A stretch of DNA of 64,000 nt, from NCBI RefSeq assembly GCF_032854445.1, contig NC_088307.1:3040001-3104000 (forward strand), in the 5' to 3' direction. Below are positions 36,228 to 48,400 of this stretch, piece by piece (the stretch's first letter is position 1; each line of letters begins with the position of its first letter). Both the position numbers and the translations under genes were made by a program. Source of the stretch: Liolophura sinensis (lineage: Eukaryota; Mollusca; Polyplacophora; Chitonida; Chitonidae). The notes below the pieces were generated by a model, which saw nothing but the letters and a program-made list of their open reading frames with translations, searched no databases and was not told the DNA's origin.

Positions 36228-36443
36228 TCATGGTAACGATTCATTTTCGACGTTGAACAACATTTGAGATTTATTCTCCTGTTGCTGTACCTTTTGGACT
36301 TTCTTTGGATCGTGGCCGCACAACTGTTCAAGACCCCACTTACATACTTCCATAATTAGCTGGGCGAGCTCAAATAGGCTCAGGACTGAAAGACCAAGGT
36401 ACAATCCGGCCGTACCACCCAAGTCAGAATAAAACTGAGTATC
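36228..36443 (-). CDS. DEG/ENaC exon 11: TM2, pore and C-terminus
   Basis: The exon encodes residues 469-539 and a TGA stop at 36230-36228. It contains the pre-TM2 DLGG (475-478), the selectivity-filter position GLS (485-487) and TM2 to about 499, ending in the conserved glutamate-bearing SLFELAQ segment. The cytosolic tail is short (about 40 residues), rich in Lys and Gln, with no PPxY motif. The acceptor is ttcttccag. The next coding exon lies 3.9 kb upstream across a minisatellite-filled intron. Confidence 0.95.
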   Translation of the reverse strand, partial: DTQFYSDLGGTAGLYLGLSVLSLFELAQLIMEVCKWGLEQLCGHDPKKVQKVQQQENKSQMLFNVENESLP

Positions 36444-39400
36444 CTGGAAGAAAGAAATTATTTCATTGCTATTAATTTTAATATTCAAATTTCAAGAAGC
36501 CGTTGTCATATTATTGACTAATTTCTTAATATGGTGTTGAATGTCGTGTAAATTTTTCAGTGACAGGACGGCTGTGAGGTGCATAGAGGCAAACCACGGC
36601 CCGGATGAAACAGTCGCTACCATACCAACCACAGCTTGAATCTAGCCTCATACCAGAACATCGAAAACCACGGCCCGCTTGAAACAGTCGCTACCATACC
36701 AACCACATCTGGATTCTAGCCTCATACCAGAACATCGCAAACCACTGCCCACATAAAACAATCGCTACCATACCAACCACAGCTGCATTCTAGCTTCACA
36801 CCAGAGCATCGCAAACCACGGCCCACACGAAACAGTCGCTACCATACCAACCACATCTGGATTCTAGCCTCATACCAGAACATCGCAAACCACGGCCCGC
36901 ATGAAACAGTCGCTACCATACCAATCACAACTGGATTCTAGCCTCATACCAGAACATCGCAAACCACGGCCCGCTTGAAACAGTCGCTACCATACCAACC
37001 ACAGCTGGATTCTTGCTTCATATCAGAGCATTGCAAACCACGGCCCGCTTGAAACAGTCGCTACCATACCAACCACAGCTGGATTCTAGTCTCATACCAG
37101 AACATCGTAAACCACGGCCAGAAAGAAACAGTCGCTACCATACCAACCACAGCTGGATTCTAGCCTCATACCAGAACGTCGAAAACCACGGCCCACACGA
37201 AACAGTCGCTACCACACCAACCAAAGCTGGACTCTAGCCTCATATCAGAACATCGCAAACCACGGCCCACATGAAGCGGTCGTTACCATACCAACCACAG
37301 CTGGATTCTAGCCTCATACCAGAACATCGTAAACCACGGCCCACACGAAACAGTCGCTACCATACAAACCACAGCTGGATTCTAGCCTCATACCAGAACA
37401 TCGTAAACCACGGCCCACACGAAACAGTCGCTACCATACCAATCACAGCTGGATTCTAGCCTCATACCAGAACATCGCAAACCACGGCTCACATGAAACA
37501 GTCGCTACCATACCAACCACATCTGGATTCTAGCCTCATACCAGAACATCGCAAACCACGGCCCACATGAAGCGGTCGTTACCATACCAACCACAGCTGG
37601 ATTCTAGTCTCATACCAGAACATCGTAAACCACGGCCAGAAAGAAACAGTCGCTACCATACCAACCACAGCTGGATTCTAGCCTCATACCAGAACGTCGA
37701 AAACCACGGCCCACACGAAACAGTCGCTACCACACCAACCAAAGCTGGACTCTAGCCTCATATCAGAACATCGCAAACCACGGCCCACATGAAGCGGTCG
37801 TTACCATACCAACCACAGCTGGATTCTAGCCTCATACCAAAACATCGTAAACCACGGCCCACACGAAACAGTCGCTACCATACCAACCACAGCTGGATTC
37901 TAGCCTCATACCAGAACATCGTAAACCACGGCCCACACGAAACAGTCGCTACCATACCAATCACAGCTGGATTCTAGCCTCATACCAGAACATCGCAAAC
38001 CACGGCTCACATGAAACAGTCGCTACCATACCAACCACAGCTGGATTCTAGCCTCATATCAGAACATCGCAAACCACGGCCCACATGAAGCGGTCGTTAC
38101 CATACCAACCACAGCTGGATTCTAGCCTCATGCCAGAACATCGTAAACCACGGCCCACACGAAGCAGTCGCTACCATACCAACCACAGCTGGATTCTAGC
38201 CTCATACCAGAACATCGTAAACCACGGCCCACACGAAACAGTCGCTACCATACCAATCACAGCTGGATTCTAGCCTCATACCAGAACATCGTAAACCACG
38301 GCCCACGCGAAACAGTCGCTACCATACCAATCACAGCTGGATTCTAGCCTCATACCAGAACATCGTAAACCACGGCCCACGCGAAACAGTCGCTACCATA
38401 CCAATCACAGCTGGATTCTAGCCTCATACCAGAACATCGCAAACCACGGCTCACATGAAACAGTCGCTACCACACCAACCAAAGCTGGACTCTAGCCTCA
38501 TATCAGAACATCGCAAACCACGGCCCGCATGAAACAGTCGCTACCATACCAATCACAGCTGGATTCTAGCCTCATACCAGAACATCGCAAACCACGGCTC
38601 ACATGAAACAGTCGCTACCATACCAACCACATCTGGATTCTAGCCTCATACCAGAACATCGCAAACCACGGCTCACATGAAACAGTCGCTACCATACCAA
38701 CCACATCTGGATTCTAGCCTCATACCAGAACATCGTAAACCACGGCCCACGCGAAACAGTCGCTACCATACCAACCACATCTGGATTCTAGCCTCATACC
38801 AGAACATCGCAAACCACGGCTCACATGAAACAGTCGCTACCATACCAATCACAGCTGGATTCTAGCCTCATACCAGAACATCGCAAACCACGGCTCACAT
38901 GAAACAGTCGCTACCATACCAACCACATCTGGATTCTAACCTCATACCAGAACATCGCAAATAGGCCAAATAATAATGGCATAGTCTTGTTTCTTGTGTA
39001 ACAAAAATTTCATTTCTGAAGACTCTGTTCACAGCCAATACAATCCACTGATCATATACTTCGACAACTGTTAAACTTTCCCACGCAATGCCAGATATAA
39101 AGGAAATTACCTAGGTGTGATTTGAATGAATAGACAAATGTTTTAGGAAGTGAAATGTAAATGTAGTAAGAAACTGTTCACAAAAGTTTAACATGGCGTT
39201 ATTTCTTTATATTTTAAAATGGACCTTTTAGTGTACGAAGTCTATAGGCCCACTGAACCTATTGGTTTCGACAAACGTTACTGACAATGTAGTACACATC
39301 TGAGAGTGAAACATTTTTGTACAGAGATTAGAAGGTTGTGAAAACGACAACAAGAACGTTTCAGGTGAAGTTATTTATTTATTTATATATTTGATTGATA

Positions 39401-42400
39401 TTTTAAGTGTACACTCAGGAATATTTCACTTATACTACGACAGCCAGCTTTATTATTTTTTTTTGGGGGGGGGGGCGGAACCGGGTACTAGACCGCTGAA
39501 AACCCACGACCATCCACAGGTTACTTCAGGCCTTCCCATGTACGACCGGAGAGGAGGAGAGGTCAAGTTAGAAAATTGATGTTGAACATCATATGGAACA
39601 CGATATGCCTTTAGTTCGAGATATTCATGTAAGAAAAGAGAAACCTATTGTGCAATCGTCTGAAAAAGTAAATATTATTGATATGTGGAAAACGAGCACT
39701 GATTGTATGGTTTAGGTCGGTGTTCCTTCAGGTCAACTGAGACAAGGGTTATACTATTCTCGGGCTGGGAACTTCCTACATTTCCGTCCTCCTTGGTGTC
39801 TACAACTGGTTGACACTGCTGTCTCGTGTGGTCTTGTATGACATTCGCTTAAAACCGTGCATTTCTTTTCCACCAATGAGGCCCTTGCCACACGTGAGAG
39901 ATTGTGTCTGTTGTGCGAGAGATTGTGTCTGTTGTGCGAGAGATTGTGTCTGTTGTGCGAGAGATTGTGTCTATTGAATCTGCCAGATATTTCACTAGTT
40001 TATTCCAGGCACCTCGGTTTGTTCCACGAATAAAGATGGGCATCATTTTATAAATGAAAAATTGTTCAGCATAGCGTCATACAACAGTTATAGAAATATT
40101 TAAATTAATGACGTCAACAAAGGAAAATGTGAAATTATAATGTACATTTGAATTTGTAATACACAACAAACCTTGCCGACTCATTCCGGAAAAAGATGTA
40201 AATAAAAAAGGTGTAAATAAAGAAGGTGTAAACAAAAAAAATGTGTAAATAAAGAAGATGTAAAAAAATGTGTAAATAAAGAAGATGTGGATAAAGAAAG
40301 TGTAAAAAAGTGTAAATAGAGAAGGTGTAAATAAAGAAAGTGTAAATAAAGAAGGTGTAAATACGTACGGAGTAACTGGGCTCTTCCTTAATCTCTTCAT
40401 AATTCATGTCTAGGTAAAATACGTTCACTTTCATAAAATTTCGCCTGAAAGAAAAATTTTTTTTTATTTATTTCATCTGTATTTGGATAATTGCTAGATA
40501 TAAAAAAATAAAGATGAACGTTTACGCAGGTGTGATAAGTACATACTACCTTTTTTCGGCCATATCCGAGCGAGTGAGATCATTGCAGTCGGCAGACTGT
40601 GACGCTTCTTTACATATTGTCTCTTGTAAAGAATTCTGCAACGATAAACCATGCAACAACGTTTACATATACATGTTTTGTACAACAGAGAATTTGGCGT
40701 GGTTGTCTTAATTTAGGAAGTGATAACGATCAAATAATTCATGTAAGATTACCTGAACATACTACATAAATACATTTACATTACATAATTAATATGTAAG
40801 ATAATAGTCACAAATCTAACTCCCAAAACAACTTTTGACACAAATCTAATTAAAATTAAGTGCAAATAAAGAGACTTTAGTCAAGATTTCTGATCACCAA
40901 ATGTAATTAGAAATTTTACTTTTGTCCGATTTATTAGATCAATCTGTATAAGAAGAGCGCATCGGATTTCATTTCTTGTTGATTTGGATGCATGCTTCTT
41001 CCAAGGGTACATGAATGGGTTCTATAAAAAGAAGGGTATGGCTTTAGGGAACATGAAGAAAGATATGCCAAAACAACGAGAATTTTGCTTTCCTTTTTTC
41101 AGGCATATTTTATATTCCCTAATAATCCTTAGATTTTTCGCATATTTTCCATCAATACTCCGGGAATATTCTGAAATAACGTCATCGATGAACATACTTG
41201 AAACGTGGAGCAAGCTTAGCGCTCCCAGTCCGGGGACTCTCCTGTCAGTGAAATTGACCACCGTTGACGTCACCACGGCAGACTGACCGCTGGAGCTTTA
41301 CGTAGACTGTAGTGTAAAGCCCTTTTTACACCCCAAGAAAAATGCCAAGAAATTTCCTGTACTTTTATATGTTATGCAACATCCTAAAATCCATATTAAG
41401 AAATAAAAACCAAGCGTTTCATGTATTCTTAAGACAGAATTGGGGCTAGCAGGTACCTTACCGCCCTCATTAAAGTGAAAAACTCCTGTAGGCCTACATG
41501 GCATTAAACGCAAATAAGTACACTGTTGCCCAAAATGATCGAATAAAATAAATTCAGGTTACACTTCTGGAAAATACTAGTATTTGGTCCTCCCTGCAAT
41601 ACACTTGGCTCTTCCTAACTATTATACGAAGGACCCTTTATATAAGTGTCGTACTTTCTCTCCGGCTGCACCCCTATATAAACAGGCCTTCTGTTTAGGC
41701 CATCCCTGATTTCATGGACACAAATTTTGGCATAGAAGTTCACAGTGTCATGCCTACTCCTACGCCACTAGCGATTCGACGGAGGGTGGTTGCCCTAAGA
41801 CGGGAAGAGTTTAAACAGGCCGATATCGCCACTTTTGCAGGGATATCACAAAGTGCGGTCTCTAAGATTCTGAAACGCGTCAGAGAGTCTCTTGTGGAGG
41901 CAACACTATGGGGTTCGTGTTTCACGTCGTGAATCGACGACTTATTGATTCAGAGCATAGAGCAAGACGGATGGTCACATGTCCACGTCTGACCGCTCCG
42001 CATCGTGTTGCACGACTCCTTTGGGCTAGTGGGCACCGGGCGTTACAGGTCGGCCATTGGCGTCACGTCGTCTTCACTGACGAAAGCAGATACATCCTTG
42101 ACCGACAATATGGACGACAAAGGGTTCGGAGATTGCGTGGCGAGAACCTCCATGATGACTTTGTCCGGGAGTCCAGTCAAGGTGGTGGCGGTTCAGTGAT
42201 GGTGTGGGGTGGCATTCATCATGGTGGCAAAACAAAGCTTTTCGTGACGGAAGGAAACGTCATCGCCGCCGTGTATCTGAATATTTTACAGGAACAATGC
42301 TTGCCACATGCAAGACAAGTCTACGGCAACAACTTTCGGCTTCAAGACAACAACACCAGGCCACACGGGGCCAACGTCGTCAAACAATTTCCTTGGGATG

Positions 42401-45400
42401 AGGGTGTGGAGCAGCTCCCGTGGCCTGCTTGTTCGCCGGACATGAACCCCATCGAGCATGCCAGGATGTCCTTGGCCGTACGATCAAGGACCGGGACAAT
42501 GCACCTCAAACCCTGCAAGAATTGGCACAGGCTCTGAGGGAAGAGTGGGACGCTATGTACGTTGACGTCATCAACAACCTCGTTGATAGCATGCCGCGGC
42601 GTCTCCTTGCCCTCATTCGTGCCAGAGGTGGTCACACACCTTACTAGAGACTTTTAATCTGTTGCTGAGACTTTATTTGTGCATTCCCATTTGTCAAGTT
42701 CATCGATTCATTTGTTTTCATTTTATGGTCACATTAAATCTCAACAATTGAAGCTAAATCTTCTGGTTTCGTTTCACCATTTCGCATTCTCTGGATGTTT
42801 GAACATTGCGAATGGTTCCACCTTTAACCGAAGATGGTAAACCTGTCTAGACTTATCTTGGTAGCCCAAAATCGTGGGGAAAATCTGGTGCAAATTTGGA
42901 AAAATCTGGTGCAAATTTGGAAAAATCTGGCCCAAAATATTTTATTCCATCATTTTGGGCAACAGCGTACATACTTAAGGTTCTATCACTCATATATGCG
43001 TACTGTAAGGTAAAAACTTTACCACGTAAGTATTGGTGGGCCAATCCCGACTGGAAAGCATCGTATCATAGGTCTGCTCCCTGAATAGGAAGAAAGCCAG
43101 GTTAAGTCTGCATTGTTTAGAAATAAATGAGAGTTCGTGAGAGTTCTGGAGCATATCGGTCGAGACAATGTCTCATTCGAACGACAAATTATCTCGTGTG
43201 AACGACAGTATCTCGCTAGGACGACATAATAACTTTACTATCTCATCCGGACTACGTAATATCTCACCACTCCATATGATTTACTTATTTATTTGATTGG
43301 TGCCGTAGTCAAGAATGTTTCACTTATACCACTGAGGCCAGCATTATGGTTGGAGGAAACCGGACAGAGCCCGGAGGAAACCCACGACCATCCAGAGGCT
43401 GGTAGCAGACCTTCCAACGTACGCTCACATTGCATGCTATCTCGTGCAAACGACACAATGTCTGGCGCATTAAGCGCCATAAGATTACCAATACTGTAAT
43501 CACTTTAAGATGTATATTCAGCTCTATTTTTTCTTAAGATCACTTCAGTGCTTTCATAAATTAAAAAAATTAAACAGTTTGTTAATTGTTAATGAGCTAT
43601 AGTTATGATTTTTCGTTCGTTAAGCATCATTTTTTTAAAATTTTCTCACAGATCCTGTGGCTCCTGATTCATCATTTTATGTCCGCCAGCTCTTTTAAAA
43701 TCACTTTTGACCTGGATGACAATATAGAAGACTAGAGCCCAGAAATAAAAAAAAAACCCAGAGAAGTGACAACAAAGTGATGAATGGCAAATTGTGAAAC
43801 GTAACCGGTGAAATACAGCCTCTCGTCAATTAACCTCAGACATGGTTTTATTCTGACTGTTCATGTGTATGCTTAAAGCAGTAGACACGGACACGCCCCC
43901 TAGCACTATGGCCCGAGCAGAATTCGGTAAACAAAATGCAGTGAGTAATGTGAGTTGCAATTTCTTTTAGAATTACTCAAATGGCACATTTACCAACAGC
44001 AAAACAGAAAGGTAAATCAACAACTTCAGCTCCTGTAATATAATTACAGGTGTATTAAAATATTACTGTCCAGAGCAGTGCTCTATCTTACCAAGATTAC
44101 ACAGGGATAACCAGCCCCAATTAACACAGAAATACATCAAAGGTATATAAAGTTTCAAAACTTTTTATCACGTAATATTTTCGAACAACGGCGAGCTGCA
44201 AATGTTTCGAACGGATTTTAATGTCATTCTTAAACTTTTGTACCCAGTATATTCCTGTGGATGCGTATGTTATGAATAGGTTATGAATAACGAAGAAAAG
44301 CCAAAGTTAACGACTTTATACTATGGTTGTGACTTACCAGCAGGCATTAGGGCAGTCGCAAGGAACGCTATCGTACAGAGAATAATCCTGGGTCAGGCTG
44401 CGGACACAAGAGCCTGTGGGCGCAAAGAGACAGGGAGTGAGGACGAAACCAAGAGCTGATTCAGAAACGCACAACGGCTGATGGAAACCGGACAGAGGCC
44501 GGGGGAAACAATTGTATATCCTTAGGCATGACTTCTATGAATCTGGCGCACTTGAGAGGATGTTGCTGATCAAAGTCATTCGAGGCAGGTAGCCCATGGG
44601 TGCATGATGTTATTTTTGTGCCAGGCAAATGCCCTCGTATCAACCATCAAGGCTCGCACCCCGAATACGACGTCGAGTTTTAGTTGTTGACGTTTTAAAG
44701 GTGGAGAAAACATAAAGTTCAGATGAAAAGAGTGCTAAAAATTTGTCGTTAAAGGTGTCTTGAATATTTTTTTCCCCATTTTTCTTTAAAGAGAAAAAGA
44801 AACTTGAAAATATTTTGTGTGGTGGATATTTGTGACCGCCTCTTTGTAAATATTGTCTTTGCGTAATAATGTTATTAATGAGGATGTAAGAAATGTGTAA
44901 TAAATATATTTGCACTAGAATTTGATCTTTTCAGGTAACAAATGTGTTAAACCTGGATTGTGATCATGTTTATATATTAATAATATAAAAGATATTATCA
45001 TAATTCAGATTAAAAGCATGCGTTTGATATAAACAACAAATTTGCATGCAAATAAATTTATAACACGTGCGTCACCTCCTTATTCAGAACATTATTATAC
45101 AAAGACGACATTTGCCAAATTGTGGCCTCAAATACCCATCACACAAAAAAATATTTCAAATACCCTTTTCTCCCGAAAAAAAAAATGAAAGGCCATATTT
45201 GCAAATAAGATTCCACGCTCTTTCCTCTGATTTTGTCATCATGTTTATGTTTTCTTCCTCCTTAGGGTTGTCAGTCTGATCATAGTTGTCTTCAAGAGAA
45301 TCGGGTAGCTATAGAAATATTCCTAATATTTAAGTTATTTATTATTTATTTGATTGATGTTTTAGGCCGTACTCAAGAATATTTCACTTATACGAGGGCG

Positions 45401-48400
45401 GCCAGCATTATGGTGGGAGGAAACCGGGCAGAGCCCGGGGGAAACCCACAACCATCCGCAGGTTGCTCGCAGACCTTCCCACTTACGATCGGAGAGGAGG
45501 CCAGCATGAGCAGGACTTGAACTCACAGCGACCGCATTGGTGCGAGACTCCTGCGTCAATACGCTGTGCTAGCGCGCTAACCAACTGAGCCACGGAGGCT
45601 CAACTTATTTAGTAAATTGAATTTCTAGCTAAGCACAATTCTGAAATCATGTGAACTGGTGGCAGTAAATTCAGAAATAACATATAGTAAATTGAATTTC
45701 TAACTTAGCACGATTCTGAAATCACGAGAACTCGTGGCAGTAAACTCAGAAATAACATATAGTAAATTGAATTCCTAGCTTAGCACAATTCTGAAATCAC
45801 GAGAACTCGTGGCAGTGAATTCAGAAATAACATATAGTAAATTGAATTTCTAACTTAGCACAATTCTGAAATCACGGGAACTCGTGGTAGTAATTTCAGA
45901 AATAACACTAAAATAGCTTCAGACGGCATACGTATATAATCGACTATTCATACTCTTGTTAAGAAATTCGCACGGCTGCAGCGTCTCGTTGTCAAACATG
46001 GCGGATGGGTAAAGATGACTATGGGAACGGAGGTAACATCCACATTGCCTCAGTATCAATGAGTACAGGCATGTCGCCTGGCAAGACTGGAAAATAGAGA
46101 GAAGATAGAACACTTCAATATGTGCTTAATTGTTAAACATGTGAACCGATAAAAGATTTAGAAAGCATTCCTATGAACAAATTTTAAAGACTAGGGGCCA
46201 CTCTCACAAAACTTCGTATATCAATATTTCGTAATTTTTCTTGTAAATGATATCACCTTATGGCACTTTATCCCAGACAACGTCTTTTACAAAAAACAAA
46301 AACAAACAAACGAACAACAACAACCCCCCCCCCAAAAAAAAAACCAAAAAGAAAAAAAAAACAAGTTACGAGAAATATGACTTACGATGTGTTATGAAAA
46401 TGGCCCCTTATCCGATATGAAACAAGTTAACTTGTTAACAAGTTCACTTATTTGACTGATGTCCTCAAGACTGACTGCTGTTCTCACTGATCACTGATAG
46501 AGTGAATTCACACCCATTTAGATCCATATCGGGGCCTCCTTGACAGAGAAGGTTAGTACGCCAGCGTGGCGAAACTCCTTGTCGTGCCTATCTTGACCGA
46601 GTTGCGGCTAAATCTCCCAGTGCCATTCAGTTACCGCTCTCCCTGGTTTTAGACCAATATGTAGAAATGGACATGACCGGCCTCCATAGTCGTTATTAGA
46701 CAGCAATGTGCTCACCTGGCGGGTGTATTTATTGTCTGAGGGAAATCCGCTGAAGCCACTCCTGTTTTCGGAGTCACTGACACAATCTCCATACGGTTTT
46801 CCTTGACGGGTAATATTGATCTGTAAATGAATGAATGTGATGAAAACATGAAGTATACATGGAAAGCCATTTTAACTGGTTTTTATCATGCTGTCATTTC
46901 TATAATTGAGTGAACGCGTATCTGGACTGAAGTAAGCTCTCACTATTCTTGAGACACAGGGTATATTTTATTCCATTAGATTTATATGGGATATGACAGC
47001 CCCGAAAGACTCCAACTCCTCTTCTTATACTGGCCTAGCGTCGTTTACAATGTTAATTTCGCTATCAACGAAGGTCCAGGCCAATTCTAATTGTTATCGA
47101 GCAAGTCTCGCACAAATAAAAGACACCAACCTAAGACCTGCTTTCTGAACCCACCGCACCAACACCATAAGTCCCTACTCGATTTATAATAGATTTTTAT
47201 GGTCAATAGGGTTTCCACGGTATTCGCTCTTCGACGAATGCCGCCATTTTCCCACTGTTCCACTATGAAGCTGGACATGCGCGTAGCTGCTTAACATGGC
47301 GGTACTTAGGATTGCCTTCTTGTAGCGGTGTCTGAAACCATTGTTTTGCGTGGTAGATGTGATGATGTATTAAGTAGTTCTAAGAATGCTGACATTTAAA
47401 CCGGTTTAAATCGAAGGGTGACATGATGTGACCAAAATAATGTTTATAGGAAATTAAGGAGTAGTATCTACGCAACGCAGTAGATTGAATGACATTTTGA
47501 TAGTAATCTGGTACAAAAACCAAATTCATATTACCCCCAAAGAAATGTCAAGTAATTTTTGAAAACTATACTCTCCAGTGTAAAGTTGGACAAAACTGAA
47601 ATATCTATGTTTTAGACTGTATAACAGTTTAAACCAGATCGATTTGTACTCGAGTTTGACTGCACACAAAACCTACAGATTTGAAAGTTTGGGCTATATT
47701 AAAAACATATAAGTCGACGTTCTAAAATAAAAAAAAATTAAATTTGACCTGTTGACATGTTAGGAATTAACAGATATAAAGTTTCAAGAAATATTTTCGA
47801 ACCTTGAAATCCAGGTACTATAATTCATCGTGCGGTTAAGGCTTTACAGTCACTTTCAGTAATTGAAATTTTACACTAAAAAAAATAGTGCCACCACAGA
47901 GACAGAGATCACAGCGCACGTTCAGGTGAGGATTCTTGGTTGGATGACAGATCGAAATGAAGCTATGGGATGATTTAATGAATCGATGGAAAGATTTTAT
48001 GAAGCGATGGAACGATTTAACGATGACAGGATACTGCAATGCTATGATATAGCATCGGGCCATTACTTCCCAGTATCCTGTCATCACTTTGCGGTATCGT
48101 TTCATCGCTTCGCACTATCGTGTCATCGCTTTGCGGTATCGTTTCATCGCTTCGCACTATCGTGTCATCGCTTCGCGCTATCGTTTAATCACTTCGCACT
48201 GTCATCGGTTCGTTCCAGTATCCACAGTATGATGACCTTAAAAGGCTTCCATATTAAGCAGTGTTTTTGTTTGTTTCTTACCAGCCTCAGACCTACATCT
48301 GTTTCTGCCCCTGCAGACAGATATAACCCGTTATACTCCGCTAGTACCATTTGCCCCGGCTGGCCGATCACTAGTCGGGCGCCATAACCACTGGTTAAGC

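Noticed and set aside
36582-38962. CRISPR-like array
   Set aside because: The whole 74-bp unit repeats with no unique spacers, and the setting is an animal gene intron.
40494-40685. Alternative frame over exon 9 reading ISLARIWPKKG, which resembles the WP motif
   Set aside because: It would create a TGA at the junction with exon 7 and leave in the wrong phase; the 58-bp exon at 43023-43080 supplies the true WP motif and fits both phases.
41022-41276. Minus-strand open frame of 84 codons in intron 8 considered as a channel exon
   Set aside because: It has no family motif, and its only plausible acceptor would produce a stop codon at the splice junction.
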